Assembly: GCA_015680685.1 (NCBI GenBank)
Contig: MNCI01004872.1
Location: 2,045,523-2,109,522, forward strand
Source: Gnetum montanum
Lineage: Eukaryota; Streptophyta; Gnetopsida; Gnetales; Gnetaceae
Length of the DNA stretch: 64,000 nt
Direction of reading: 5' to 3'
A model generated the notes under the pieces. It was not told where the DNA came from and searched no databases. It saw only the letters and a list, made by a program, of their open reading frames with translations. Of the stretch, positions 47,849-59,279 are shown piece by piece (position 1 is the stretch's first letter; each line of letters begins with the position of its first letter). The translations under genes were made by a program, and so were the position numbers.

Positions 47849-48550
47849 ACAGCTATGGAAGAAATCAGATATTTCTCAACTTTGAAATTTGAAGAGCTTC
47901 AAAGTGCTCTCATTGCTTATGAAATGAATCTCATAAGTGAAGGATCCATCCAAGAAGATCCATTCATCTAAAGATTACCTTCAAGGAGAAGGATCTTGAG
48001 CATGATGAAGGTAGTGAGGTTGAGGTTGCCTTTCTCTCAAAAAAGCTACAATGATTGATAATAAGAAGAAATAAGGGGCCATATCAGCAAAGATCCAATT
48101 TGTTCAAATGTAAAAAAAGGAGGTAAAAAAATCTTGAATTCTGACTTAGATTTTTCTTCTATAGAATGTTGGGTTTATGGAGGAAGAGGTCATATGGCCT
48201 CTAAATGTCCTAATGATAGCAAGATATAGCTAAAGAATAGATCCAATGATGATGAATTAAAAAAGACTAACTTTTACACAAGTTGGGATGATGGTGAGCA
48301 AAGTGAAGAAGAAGCAAGAAACTCTACCAAAGATTCTCATCTCATATGCATGGCACTTATAGATGAAAATTCTTCACATATGGCTATAAAAGGTGGTAAG
48401 TGTGATGAAAGGTATAGTGAACTTATAGAAGAAATTCTTGTTCTAAATTATTTGCTTAGGAAGGTAAAGAAATTTTTAATTTATAAGCTAGATGTTATTC
48501 ACACTAAAATGAAAGGAGAAATCTTATACATAAAAGTTGAGATTCAATAG

Positions 48551-50557
48551 CTAACCTCTTTAAATAAGGATTTTAGAAAGTATCAAGAAGAAAAGACTCT
48601 TGACAAATAGCCAAAGAATATGGAGAAAGTCACATAAGAGGATGCAAGTTCAAGCTCAAGAATAGTCAAGTTTGATAATATTATTCATGAGGAGAATACT
48701 TTATTTATTTGTAAAAATTATGATTGTAAGAAAAAATTTAATATTCTCATGATGATCAAAACAAGATTAACACTTGGTCTTGTCAAAAAGGCTTTGGTAA
48801 GAAAATTTTACAGGTAGTAGTAGTTGAAAAAAAGAAAGGAGTGGAGAGCTAAAAATTTCCTCAAAGAAATCATCAAGGATTCTTTCATAAAGAACATGAA
48901 CAAATAGAGGCATCATATAAACAATCTAATGGACCGAAAAATGAGGAGGTTCTTCATGATTGAGGACCTCATCTCAAACTCCATAAATCTTCTTTTCTCA
49001 CCTACAAGCAAGGTAAGTCAAGGTAAGTTTCCATCTATTTGCTTGCTAGAAATTTTATAAGTACATGATTTAACAAGTCCAAATTATTTTTGAATCATGC
49101 TTATATTATTTATGGAATGATATGTCTAGATCAACAAATTGTTGGAATAATTATTTAGAGTATCTCTTATATTCATTTTAAGTTTGATGCAATTGGTCTT
49201 ATGAAAATATGTATTATAGCAATTGTAATAATTTCTTTTGGGCTTTTAAACTTGCATGGTCTGAACTTCTTGTGATCATCTATTCATTGGTTCTAAGCTC
49301 ATGTCCTTTGGAATATTTTATCCATAGTCATGAATCTTAAGTAGACATATTTTTGAAAATTCTATTAATATTACTAATTGGAGATCTTAGTCTTCACATT
49401 TGATCCTAACATTGATCTATAGTTGTGGTACTTTGGTAATATATGACAATTACTTCCTTGAAAAATACAAGATGATCCTAAAAGCCCAAGGAGAGCTGCA
49501 CATGTGTAGCAGGAGCCTATTTCTCATTTTCATCTTGGAGGTCACCTATGTAAGGGGAGGCTTTGAAGGCTTTTTCCAAGAAACTCTCTAGTACAAAAAT
49601 ATCACATTCCAAAAATGAGCAAGAATTCATGTCATGCAAGGGTATGGTACAGTATCCAAGGTAAAAGTAGAATTAAATCTTGGTTAAGATATCTTATAGA
49701 TATTTTATCTTATCATATCTTTTGGTTACATTTGGTTACTATTTGAACATCTTGTTAACAATTTTTTTGGCTATTTTGGGTATCACTTATTTCCATTTGG
49801 TATTACTTTTACAAGCATGTCCTTTCTTTGTTGCCATATAATTACCTTCATGATGCTTTTAAAGGAGTTGAGTATTGATGGAATCATGAAATATTGGTTG
49901 AACTAATGAGTTTATTGGTTCAAAAAGATAGGTTACTTGATCCTCATTACTTAAAAATTGGATTTGGATAAGGGGCAACTCCTATTTGTTTTGACATCTT
50001 TAGACCCTATGAAATTTCTGCTAAGAGATGCATTTTTTTTTTTTTTTTACTAAATTTTTGCATCTCTATGATAATTTAGCTTGCTATGAATATATATTCC
50101 CTTGAGTACTCATATTTCTGTTATGAAGGCCTAGTAGGGAGTGATTGAAATTGGTTGGATATTTTACCTTGAACTTTCCCAAGATTATTGCAATCAATAT
50201 GCATATCTTTAAAATTTCTTTATCTAAAAAATGATATATCTTTTATACAATGAGTATATGTGTTCTTAAAAACTTGTTTGGATGAAAATTGTGCTACTAT
50301 GGATATCTTTTATGAAAATGGTATGCTATGATTAAATAATATTGGAATTATCATGTCCTTTCTATTCCTTTTCAACAAAGGGGAGATTTTTTTTGTAATA
50401 TTGGTCATGCATACTATATGATGTTGCTCTTTTATGATATCTCTTTAGAGATAGGTTTATTTGATTTATCCTTTTTGATGTTGTTCAAAATGGGGGAGAG
50501 ATACATTTTGATATTTGCATGTCTACTAACCCATTTTCTTATGTTTTGAACATCACC
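48551..50557 (+). other. Pol-less interval of element D
   Basis: Between gag and the polypurine tract I find no protease WxxDSG block, no integrase and no RT motif in any plus frame. 48560-48800 is lysine/glutamate-rich and may be a gag extension (ICKNYDCKKKFN at about 48705-48740). The rest is A+T-rich with a T-run at 50032-50048. A copia pol needs about 3.3 kb, longer than the whole interval. Confidence 0.6.
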
Positions 50558-50571
50558 AAAAAGGAGAAGAT

Positions 50572-51806
50572 TGTTGACCTTTTGGTATGTCAAAACATCA
50601 AGAAAAATGGAGTACAAGAATGTTTGTGTGATTGTTGTGATTATAGGACAAAGTACATTGGAGATACAAGAAGAGAATGAGATGATACATAAAAAGAAAT
50701 GTCAAAATTAAGAGCTCAGAGACCAAGATGAAGCCTACATTGATGACAAGGAATGAATTGGTTTAGGAAAAAGGAGAGCTCAAAGGAGAATGAAATCTAC
50801 AAGGTCTTAAGTGAACATGCAAGAATTCAAAGATATTGGATAAGGAACAAAGACTTCAAAGCTTATATCAAAGGTTAGAAGGAAGGCTTAGCATTAAGGG
50901 ATTATTTTCAGTAAATACATATTACAAAAATAGCATCCATCTACTATCAAGTGAATATGTATTCAAGAAATAGTAGATGTCTTAGCAAAATTGAAGGTAG
51001 CACAAGATAAGATGCCTTTGAAAAATAGTAGACGTATTTCTGGAGAGAAAGACATCGTTCATGAGAAGAAGACATCTTTTTAGAATGAAGGTCCATTGTA
51101 GAAATATGTCTTAGTCTCAAAGAAGACATCTCTAGTGATCATTAATTAGTTGTTGCATGAATTTTAAAGTGATTTTTGAAATATATTGGCTATAAGAAGA
51201 CTTCATTCTCATTAGGAAATGTGCAAGCTCTGTGTACTATCAATTTTATTCATCAAGCAATCATTGCAATCATTGTTACTCCTCATTGTTCAAGCTTTTG
51301 TCTATTGTAATTGGTGAAAGTAACCTATACCTCAAAGTACAAGGATTAGCAAACATATTTCCATTATTTTCTTGTGATTTTTGTTATCTTTTGTTATCCT
51401 GCTAGGTTGATTTGCTTCTTGTGGAAAGGCATCTTTCTTGAGCTTGTTGAGATCCTATAGCATTGAGTGTTTGTGTAGCACCACAACACTTCGAAGCAAA
51501 GCTCAACTTGTAAAGGTTATGGGATCCTAGAAACCACATTCTAAGCTAGTCAAGACCTTGCATACTTGAGTGGATTCATAGCATTAAATCACTCCAGAGT
51601 GGAGCTTAGAGCTTATACAGGGTGTGGTATCCTTCAAACCATATTTGAGAGTAACAAATTCTAGAGGTGTGCTTGCGAACTACCCTCTGAGTATGGACTA
51701 CCCAAGTTTGGAAACCACATTAAATTTTGTGTGTGTGCTTTGTCTCAAATGAATTTTTATCTTAGGGAACTTATTCATCCCCCCTTATAAGTTCAATGAT
51801 CCTCAA
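50572..51806 (+). repeat. 3' LTR of element D
   Basis: About 1235 bp, begins TGTTGACCTTTTGGTATGTC and ends ATGATCCTCAA directly before TTTAG. A purine tract AAAAAGGAGAAGA (50558-50570) precedes it. The AGATGTCT array is at 50930-51135. It contains the GGAACTTATTCA, CCCCCC, TATAAGTTC block near the end (51768-51795) as in B. Confidence 0.9.
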
Positions 51807-51811
51807 TTTAG

Positions 51812-52500
51812 TTCACTCATCATGGTCATTTCAAATTCTTTTTGCATAACATCTAAAAATTTCTTACATAATTTTTAACTAGTGCCTCCAAAAGGAATAT
51901 CAGCATCATAAATTTGTACAATAAGTATATCCTTACCAACCCATTTTAGAAACAAGGTCACATCAATTATTTCTCTTTCAAAGCCATTTTTCATAACATG
52001 TTGAGAGAGTCTTTCATAGTAAGCTCTAGGAGCTTGTTTGAGCTCATAGAGAGCTCTTTTTAATATGAAGACATAATATGAATGGATATGATCTGTAAAT
52101 CCTTCAAGTTTCTCAACATAGACTTCATCTTGAATGGTTCCATTTAAAAAGGTCCCTTTGACATTCATTTGATACAATTTAATTTCTTTAATGCTGGAAA
52201 AAGATAGAAGTCTAATTGATTCAAGCCTTACTACAAGGATAAAAGTTTCATTAAAATCAATTCCTTCTTATTGATTGTATTCTTTAGCAACTAATCAAGC
52301 TTTTTTTTTATAAATATTTTCATTTTCATTTCTCTTATTCCTAAATACCCATTTTGCTCCAATGAGTTGTTTGTTGTTGTATTTAGGAGTAAGTTCCCAC
52401 ACATCATTTATGATAAACTAGTACAACTTTTCTTGCATAGCTGAATTCATCCTTCCTCCTTTTCTACTTACTAAATTTTTTAGGCTTAGTTTTTCAAATC
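51812..52500 (-). pseudogene. reverse transcriptase of element B, 5' part
   Basis: Open at 51875-52177: YQMNVKGTFLNGTIQDEVYV (first catalytic Asp, normally QMDVKxAFLNG, reads Asn), LKRALYELKQAPRAYYERL, and IVQIYDADIPFG, where the active site YVDDIIFG has an extra change (D-A-D). It continues QKEFEMTMMSEL and is cut by element D in the codons of the conserved EMxMMGELxFFLGLQ block. Confidence 0.88.
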
Positions 52501-52779
52501 TAGGTAGTATCGACGCACATCTCTTTTTCTTAACTCCTATTTTTTATGCCATCTTCCACTTGTCCAATCATATCATTAAGTATGTGTGTTCTTCTTAGTT
52601 TAGGCATTTTATTTTGAACTTGAGTATCATCTTCATGTTCATTTTCTATTATAGGGTCTTTTTCTATTGCTACTTGAGTTTTGCTAGAATTTTTTGAAAA
52701 TGAACTTCTTCATCATTAGCTTGTTCACATGGAACAAGACCATCACTACCAGTTACTTTCAAATTTATAGTTTCCTCTA

Positions 52780-53559
52780 TAGTGTTAGTTCTTTTGTTCA
52801 ACACTCTATATGTCCTACTAACTATAGAGTATCACAGGAAAATCCCTTCATTAGTTTTGGGTCCAAACTTTCTTAAGGCATCTTTTTCATTTAAAATAAA
52901 GCATTTAGCACCAAAAACATGAAAGAAACTAACTAAAGGCTTCATACTAGTCCAAAGTTCATATGAAGTTTTTGTGGTGAATCTTCTTACTAGAACTCTG
53001 TTGAAGAAGTAGCAAGCTATATTGATAGCTTCATCCCAAAAGTGATATGGAATGTTTCTATCATTTAGGATGGTTTTACCCAGTTCATTTAAAATCCTTT
53101 TTTTTCATTCTACTAATCCATTTTTTTAGGCATCCTAGGATCAGAAAATTGATGATGAATTTCATTCATATGACAACCTTCTTCAAATTTAGCATTTTTA
53201 AATTCTCCTCCATTGCCACTTTTGATCATTTTGATAACATATCCTTTCTCATTTTTTAACTAATTAAAAATTCTCATAAAATTTTCAAAAGCCTCTTCTA
53301 TATGATATAAGAATGCAACCCATGTAAAATGAGAAAAATCATTTACGATGGTAGGATAATATCTTTTCTTTCGTAAGCTGGGAGTTTGCAAAGGACCAAC
53401 TAAGTTCATAGGAAGTGTTCTAAGGGATATGATGTAGCAATCTAATTTTTCTTACCAAATATTACCCTTTTTTTATTTTCCTTTCTAACAAGCATCACAT
53501 GTGTTCATGAAGAAATACTTTAGTTTGGATAGTCCTCAAACCATACCTTTAGAAGCAAG
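52780..53559 (-). pseudogene. integrase of element B
   Basis: Zinc Cys pair in FFMNTCDACXKGK (about 53480-53525), then LPMNLVGPLQTPSLRKK (about 53365-53420), where the first catalytic Asp reads Asn. KMIKSGNGGEF (about 53210-53245) has the second catalytic Asp as Gly. The third catalytic Glu region (about 53115-53140) holds two stops. The conserved downstream blocks IPYHFWDEAINIACYFFNR and FHVFGAKCFI are well kept. The triad is lost at all three positions. Confidence 0.82.
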
Positions 53560-54010
53560 GGTTCTAAGAATGTTTATGTTTATGTGATCCAATTTTCTAT
53601 GCTAAGTATGAACATCACTTGTATTGCTAATCAAACACTTGGATTCAAGTTTATAAGTGTTTGATAAAATGGTAATATAAACATTTGCTTTTCTATTACC
53701 TTCTACAATCATTTTTCTAGAGTAAGAGTCTCTAACGTTACATGAGCCTTTGGAAAATATAATGTCAAATTTTGAATCAAAAAGTTAACTTACACTAAGA
53801 AGATTATTTTTAAGCCCTTCAACATAGAATAATTGTTTAACAAGAGGTTAATTCTTACCTCCAATAGTACCAATACCTTTAATTTTTGCTCTGCATCATC
53901 TCCAAATGTCACTATCCCATAATTTTATTTTGAAAATTATGTGAACTAAGATTTGTCACCTGTCATGTGTCTAGAAAATCGACTATCTATATACCAAGTG
54001 GTTATTTTAA
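53560..54010 (-). pseudogene. protease and GAG-pre-integrase region of element B
   Basis: WYIDSRFSRHMTGD at about 53945-53990 is the copia protease active-site block; the active-site D-S-G reads D-S-R. The following YGIVTFGD and VRINLLLNNYSML (about 53800-53925) is the usual strand order. The HINMNVLRTLASKGM block at about 53560-53610 is the pre-integrase HxH part. Confidence 0.78.
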
Positions 54011-54699
54011 TGGCAAAGAGAAAAACTTAAGCAAACATTCCTTTTTAGACTTCTTCTCCTTAGGGCTCCAAACCTTTCTTTCCTACAAGATACCTTTGTT
54101 GGGCTATTATGGAACAGATCAAGTATAGTGTTTCAATCATAAATAGCAAAAAGACTAAATATGTCTAAATTTACCATAGTAAAAGCATACCATTTTTCCT
54201 CATTTTAGTTAAATTTTCATACCTAGCTAAATTTCACTTAGGTAAGATAATTTTTGATGCTTTAATGCGGGGATGACTTTCTTTATCACTTGAATTTCTT
54301 CGTTATCTATGCATAACTTGTGGAATCTCCTTATCTTTAGTGAGTTTCTAATTGTTAAGCTTTACACCTGCTAATTCCTTATTATTTTTCTCATGAGAAA
54401 GGGTTAGCTTTTGAATCTCAATCTTTAGGCATAATTTCTCTTTTTTAAGATTTGAGCTATTTCTACTTCCTTGCCATGTAAATTCTTTTTTATTTTGATG
54501 CATAAATTTTGGAAAGAAATAATATTATTACAAAGTAAATCATAAATTTCTTCAATTGTAATTTTAATTTCTTCATTTTCATCATTGATTAGGTTATTGA
54601 TGGGTTCCTAATGCATTACAACCATGCAAAGAAGATATGATCCCTTTGGAGTATCATTAGTTACCTTTTCATTTTGTTCATAATCCCAACTTATGTAGA

Positions 54700-55643
54700 G
54701 ATTTCTTGTTTTTCTTTCCTCCTTGATATGATAATTTTTTGTAACTTGCAAGCACTAGAAGATTTGGAGGACACATGGCTTTTTCCACCACATATCCTAC
54801 ATTCTATAGAAGAAATATCAAATTGTAAATTTTTAAGTTTCTTACCTCTTTCCTTACCTTTTTTATTCGATTGGTTGAAGCTTTTTCCTTTTTGTGCTAA
54901 AAGCCTCTTTACTCTTCTTGTTAAGAGAGCTAGTTCATCATCACTATTTCCTTCACATTATTAATTTCTTTTTCTTTTGAAAAAAATTTTAAGTGTTATG
55001 GGTTTCTCCTTAATAGCACCATCACTTATGAGATTCATCTCATATACTACAAGTTTACTTTGTAATTATTGAAATTTAAGTATAGAGAAATCTCTAATTT
55101 CTTCAATGGAAATGATTTTGGGTCTAAATTTAGGCTATAGAGCTCTAATAATTTTAATAAGGACTTGACTTTTAGGTAAGTTTTTTCTTGTTTCTCTAAT
55201 AGCAACTAATATGTCATTATCCCTAGAAAAATAATCTTTGATTCTTTGTGTTTTCTTCTATTTTAACTTATATTCACTTTTCAAGACTAGGATTTTAGAT
55301 TATTTAATTTCTAAGATTTCCTCATAAGTGGCCTCTAGAATTTTCAAATTTCTTTGGCAATTTTGCATCCAACTACTCTATTAAACTTAGGTTTACTAAG
55401 AGCATAATAGAGACAATTTCTAGCCTTCAAATCAAACATGAATTTGTTCTCATCATCATTAGACCACTTACCTCTTGGTATTGCAGTGCCTATTATGCAA
55501 TCCATGGGATGAGTGTATTCTTCCACAGTGGACTACCATACTTCAAATTCCATGAATTCAAAGAATCCTTACATTTGTGCCTTCTAGTATGCAAAATCAA
55601 TTCCATCAAACATTAGTGTCTTGTTGTATGATGTTACCTCCAT
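54700..55643 (-). pseudogene. gag of element B
   Basis: Starts at the ATG of MEVTSYNKTLMFDGIDF, a typical copia gag opening. The open piece 55344-55526 carries the start of the capsid (KFMFDLKARNCLYYALS). The zinc knuckle at about 54765-54815 reads ECRICGGKSHVSSKSS, so three ligands (C, C, H) are kept and the last Cys is Ser. Element D's gag (46166 onward) is the same type. Interrupted by stops. Confidence 0.75.
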
Positions 55644-55659
55644 ATTTCACTCCTAAGTT

Positions 55660-55674
55660 GTTAAGCTCATACCA
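55660..55674 (-). promoter_or_regulatory. tRNA-iMet primer site of element B
   Basis: The minus strand reads TGGTATGAGCTTAAC after the 5' LTR; the usual copia site is TGGTATCAGAGC. It is shortened by two bases but in the right place, about 17 bases before the gag ATG at 55643. Confidence 0.75.
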
Positions 55675-55689
55675 AGAGTACTAGATCTC

Positions 55690-56615
55690 TGATAATACTT
55701 AAGGATCAAGAACTTAGAAGGGGGTTTGAATAAGTTCAAGCCAACAATACCAAATTCTTTCATAGCTAATGTACATGGTTCCCTGACTTGGGTACATCCA
55801 CACTTGGAGGGCAAAACCCCTGCACACCTTCATACATTGTTCCTTCTAAATGTAGTTTCAAGAACACCAAAACCTTTAGAAAAATCTTGACCTTCACAAG
55901 GGGTGTTTTCACTTAGAAACATCCAACCCCTTCAGGTTCAAACAAGCTTAAAATATTCCTTTTCTCATGAAGCGCATCCAACCCCTTAGGGCTTACAACA
56001 AGAAACAGGATAATCAAGGAAGAAATGAACTAAGATTTTGATTCCTTACTTTAAGGCACACAAAAAAATACAATAAATGATTGATAATTGAAGTACTATA
56101 TTTCACAAAGAATTCATACAATTTCTTTCTTGATTACTTGTTCAAAGCCTAGCTTTTCCCTTTGAGGATGTTTTCTTTGATAGCCTTGTTCTCTTAAATT
56201 AGCCCTTTCGAATCTATACAATGGCTAAAAATGACTAGTTGAGTTACAAGTTTGAGACATCTTGCTATTTTGTTTCCTTATAGGTGATATGTCTTGTTTA
56301 AATAAAATACATATTATCTTTGGACAAGACATCTTGTATGAGATGTCTTACATAAGACATCTTGGCTTGGCATGGGACATCTCCTATTTTGAAGAGATGT
56401 TTTTTTGTAGTGAGAGATGTCTTGTCAATCTCCAAGAAATCTTCTATTGTATTTGGGACATCTCATATCCTTGTGATTTCCTCCAAACCATTGCATCTTT
56501 TCATAGACTCTAGCATTCCAGGTTGTCAATTCATCTTTCTAGAGTTGCAAGATCTCACAAAACACAATAACAAATACTCCATTTTTCAAGGTTTTGACAT
56601 ACCAAAAGGTCAACA
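55690..56615 (-). repeat. 5' LTR of element B
   Basis: On the minus strand it begins TGTTGACCTTTTGGTATGTC, the same start as the LTRs of D, and ends ATTATCA near the primer site. The middle part (56250-56470) has about nine AGATGTCT/AGACATCT motifs in both orientations. The 3' part has the AACTTATTCA-CCCCC-TAAGTTC block common in plant copia LTRs (about 55705-55735). Confidence 0.85.
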
Positions 56616-58306
56616 CCTACCTTCAATACTTACACCACCTTCATATGGATGCAACATCATGCAAAAAGAGTTCATGTTCTTCTAGTAGTTAGCTCCACCT
56701 TGCTTCCCTTCAAAGCATGACTGAAGTAGATCATCATAGCTAAACTAAACTATTAGAACATATTATCAAATTAACAAATATAGAGTAGACTTAACACATA
56801 TGACTCTTAGGTATTTAGTCTAACATTAAGCTAACCATAGGTTAATTACACAAAATAATGAAATCCCAACTTTTGCTAATAAGATTTTTGAAGGGTATTA
56901 CCCAAGCTTTTACTATAATAGATAATAGTAAATGGCCTAGGCTACCTATAACCTTCTCATCATTAGAATTCTTGAAACATCATCATCATCAGTTGGTCTG
57001 CAATTGTAGCATCTAATTTTTATACTATCAAGTAGCCTTAATATATTTAAAATAGTTTTGTGACCCAAGTAAGAACTTTCTAAAGCTCAGATTGCATGAT
57101 AATGATTACCCTAATTACCTCTATTTCTCCTTTTCAACTAGGTAACCCATTTAGTACAATCTTAAGTCTAATATTACTTTTCTCATAGACTAACTAGGTT
57201 TTAGTCTCATCTAGAAGCAATTCTAGATAATAGGTCTAAGTCTTCCTAAAGGATTGAAAGCTCCTTGGAACTCTCAAGGATTAGATGTGTATGCTAGTTT
57301 TCAAGATACCTGATTGAGCCTTACCTATGTCTCATACTTTGTTAAAACTAACAATTAGTAATTCACTACTCAGCCTCATGCGTGTTCAATACCACATCAA
57401 CACTATTTCCTAACATTGATGTCATCTTGCTTGCATTTTTGTAGCTTGTTCCACATCTAAATCAACTACTATTCTCCAAGATTTAATAACTAAGGTAACT
57501 CTAGTAATCATTGGACTTAGAAAAGATATTAAGAAGAAACATTAACATTATACCAAGGAAGGAATTTTAAATAAAGGATAGATCTACTACCTTTTTAAAT
57601 TGATAAAATATTTCCTATTGACAAACAACCCTCTTAAGATATTAAGCACAAAGCACCAACAAGGTTAAGAAATAATAACATGTAAATGGAAAATGATGGT
57701 TGAGAGAGAAATCCATGATCTACTTATAAAGAACAAATTACAAATATTTGTACATGGCCTCTAGAATATTCTGATTTGAGACCTATTAACTAACCTATAT
57801 TATGTAATAGATTCAAGATAAAGATAAATATCATCTTTAGCAAGGGCCATATCTAGTCATCCTATTCTTATTCAAAGACAATAAGGTTAGTATCATAAGA
57901 TAATAATTAAAATGCAAACAAATATAAAAGCTCACATTAGTCACAATACAAGGACGTGAGACTTGTTAAATAGAAATCATGGTAGTACAATCTCAAACAA
58001 AATCAACTAATTATTAAGTCTCATACATTGTTAAACTATTTATGAAGCCTAATGCTAATAAAGATAATGCTCATGCAATTAAAGTATAAAATACTTGCAA
58101 AAGTTAAAGTGAAAAGTCTTATGTCAAACATAATCATAAAGTAGTAAGACTCATTAAAAGAAAACCAAAGTATCATATCAATTTAATCATTAATTTTTGT
58201 ATCAAAATGTCAAGATAATAATAAAAAAATAATGCATGTTGTAGATAAATCAAAACTGCAAGATCCTCTACTAAGCCATACTCTAATTGAAAAATCAAGG
58301 CAAAGA
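56616..58306. other. No gene recognised
   Basis: A+T-rich DNA between the end of B and element C. No sustained frame, LTR border or RNA gene could be supported. Confidence 0.5.
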
Positions 58307-58374
58307 TAGAAATGTTAAATATTTTGAAATCCTAGGGTTGTAGAAATGTTAAATATTTTGAAATCCTAGGGTTG
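58307..58374. repeat. Perfect 34-bp tandem duplication
   Basis: Units 58307-58340 and 58341-58374 are identical, starting TAGAAATGTTAAATATTTTG and ending CCTAGGGTTG. The second unit ends exactly at the TGATGGG start of the LTR of element C. Confidence 0.92.
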
Positions 58375-59179
58375 TGATGGGATGCGATATCGCATGGGCC
58401 GCGATATCGCGTCGGCCCCTGCAATATTATGTACACGATATCGCAGTCCATTGCCAGTTTTATAAATAAGAGGTAGTTGTCCCTTGTTTCCACATCTAGA
58501 TCCAGACCCTTAGCTAAACTCTGGCAGTTTTACCATTCCAGAGATAGAATAATTTCCATGTGCCCACAGCAGGAGTCTCAAAGTGAATGGATCTTTATTC
58601 GAGCAATTTTGTACCTGAGCACACAATTGTGTACGGCAATAAAGAAAAACTTTTGGATAAACCTTGCAACATCTAGACTAAGCTAAATAGGACTTTAATT
58701 ATTGTTAAATGTTAAATTATTTCTTAGATAATTAATCCTTCTCAACCCTTAACTCTCTTAGTTAAGTGCATTTAGTACAACTGTTTCAAGCACATGTGCT
58801 ACACTTGGTAACCCAGTAACAAATAGCATTTGGTAATCCTAGTAGTGTCACACTAGTTCAGGGTGTGTACAGCAAGTGGGAATGGATACTGATGCTAGGA
58901 CAATTAAAGCTTAGTTAGTGGAAGTTAGTTACTTAGTCTCTTCACCTTTTCCCCTCTTAGCATAGGCGATAAAAAGATAAAAGACATAAAAATCACATAC
59001 CTCAGACTTACTTAACCATACAACCGTGACAATACAAGTAAGTCTGGGAAGATAGCAATTGATTAACCTTAAGTGTTACATTAGGGAGCATAAGCACTTA
59101 GTCCTTGGAGTTCGACTGGATCATGCGTGAGACACTCGTATTCGTATGGTTGAGTGTAGGGGTACCTCGTCACTCATCA
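58375..59179 (+). repeat. 5' LTR of element C
   Basis: 805 bp, TGATGGG to CACTCATCA. U3 has GCGATATCGC motifs at about 58385, 58402 and 58437, G+C-rich for this window, then TATAAATAAG at 58461. Downstream it shares with A and E the GATCTTTATT, GGTAACCCAGTAAC and AGCAAGTGGGAATGGATAC segments. The open stretch 58477-58686 is within the LTR and not a gene. Confidence 0.88.
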
Positions 59180-59180
59180 T

Positions 59181-59198
59181 TGGCACCATTGCCGGGGA
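59181..59198 (+). promoter_or_regulatory. tRNA-Asp primer site of element C
   Basis: TGGCACCATTGCCGGGGA, one base after the LTR. Only two changes from the tRNA-Asp complement, both CG to CA, making it the best-preserved of the four Asp sites here. Confidence 0.92.
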
Positions 59199-59279
59199 CT
59201 TAGTTGTTTGTGCGCTACGTAGAACATAGGAAATCATTTACATCGTTGGAAGCTAAAACAAACCCTTGGGGTTAATCAT

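Larger units (their letters stand above)
46166..48550 (+). pseudogene. gag of element D
   Basis: Starts MEGTSYTNPPMFDGFNFTYW, a typical copia gag opening. The next readable part is SRLLVLQSKYNKLKMREGEK (about 46500-46560). It is interrupted by two nested solo LTRs (46697-47848), then resumes at AMEEIRYF and FEELQSALIAYEM. A zinc knuckle at 48167-48208 reads C-W-V-Y-GGRG-H-MASK-C, with the second Cys as Tyr. 48350-48550 is an acidic/basic coiled-coil-like tail. Broken by stops in several places. Confidence 0.8.
40871..51806 (+). mobile_element. Ty1/copia element D without recognisable pol
   Basis: A plus-strand copia element nested in the RT of B, flanked by TTTAG (40866-40870 and 51807-51811). 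Removing it restores the RT frame of B. It has two LTRs of the B family (the left one cut by element E) and gag, then about 2 kb without pol domains up to a polypurine tract and the 3' LTR. It is therefore either a non-autonomous member of the B family or a deletion product. Confidence 0.87.
39261..56615 (-). mobile_element. Ty1/copia element B, split by element D
   Basis: A minus-strand copia element with 5' LTR (55690-56615), iMet primer site, gag, protease, integrase, RT and RNase H in copia order, and a 3' LTR truncated on its outer side (39261-39957). Element D (40871-51806) interrupts its RT; the frame continues across D in a conserved RT motif. All domains carry stops. Target duplications could not be tested because the left LTR end is missing. 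LTR sequence is of the same family as that of D. Confidence 0.85.

Noticed and set aside
58477-58686. 69-codon ORF after a TATA box
   Set aside because: It is inside the LTR of element C, and the equivalent segments of A and E are not open.
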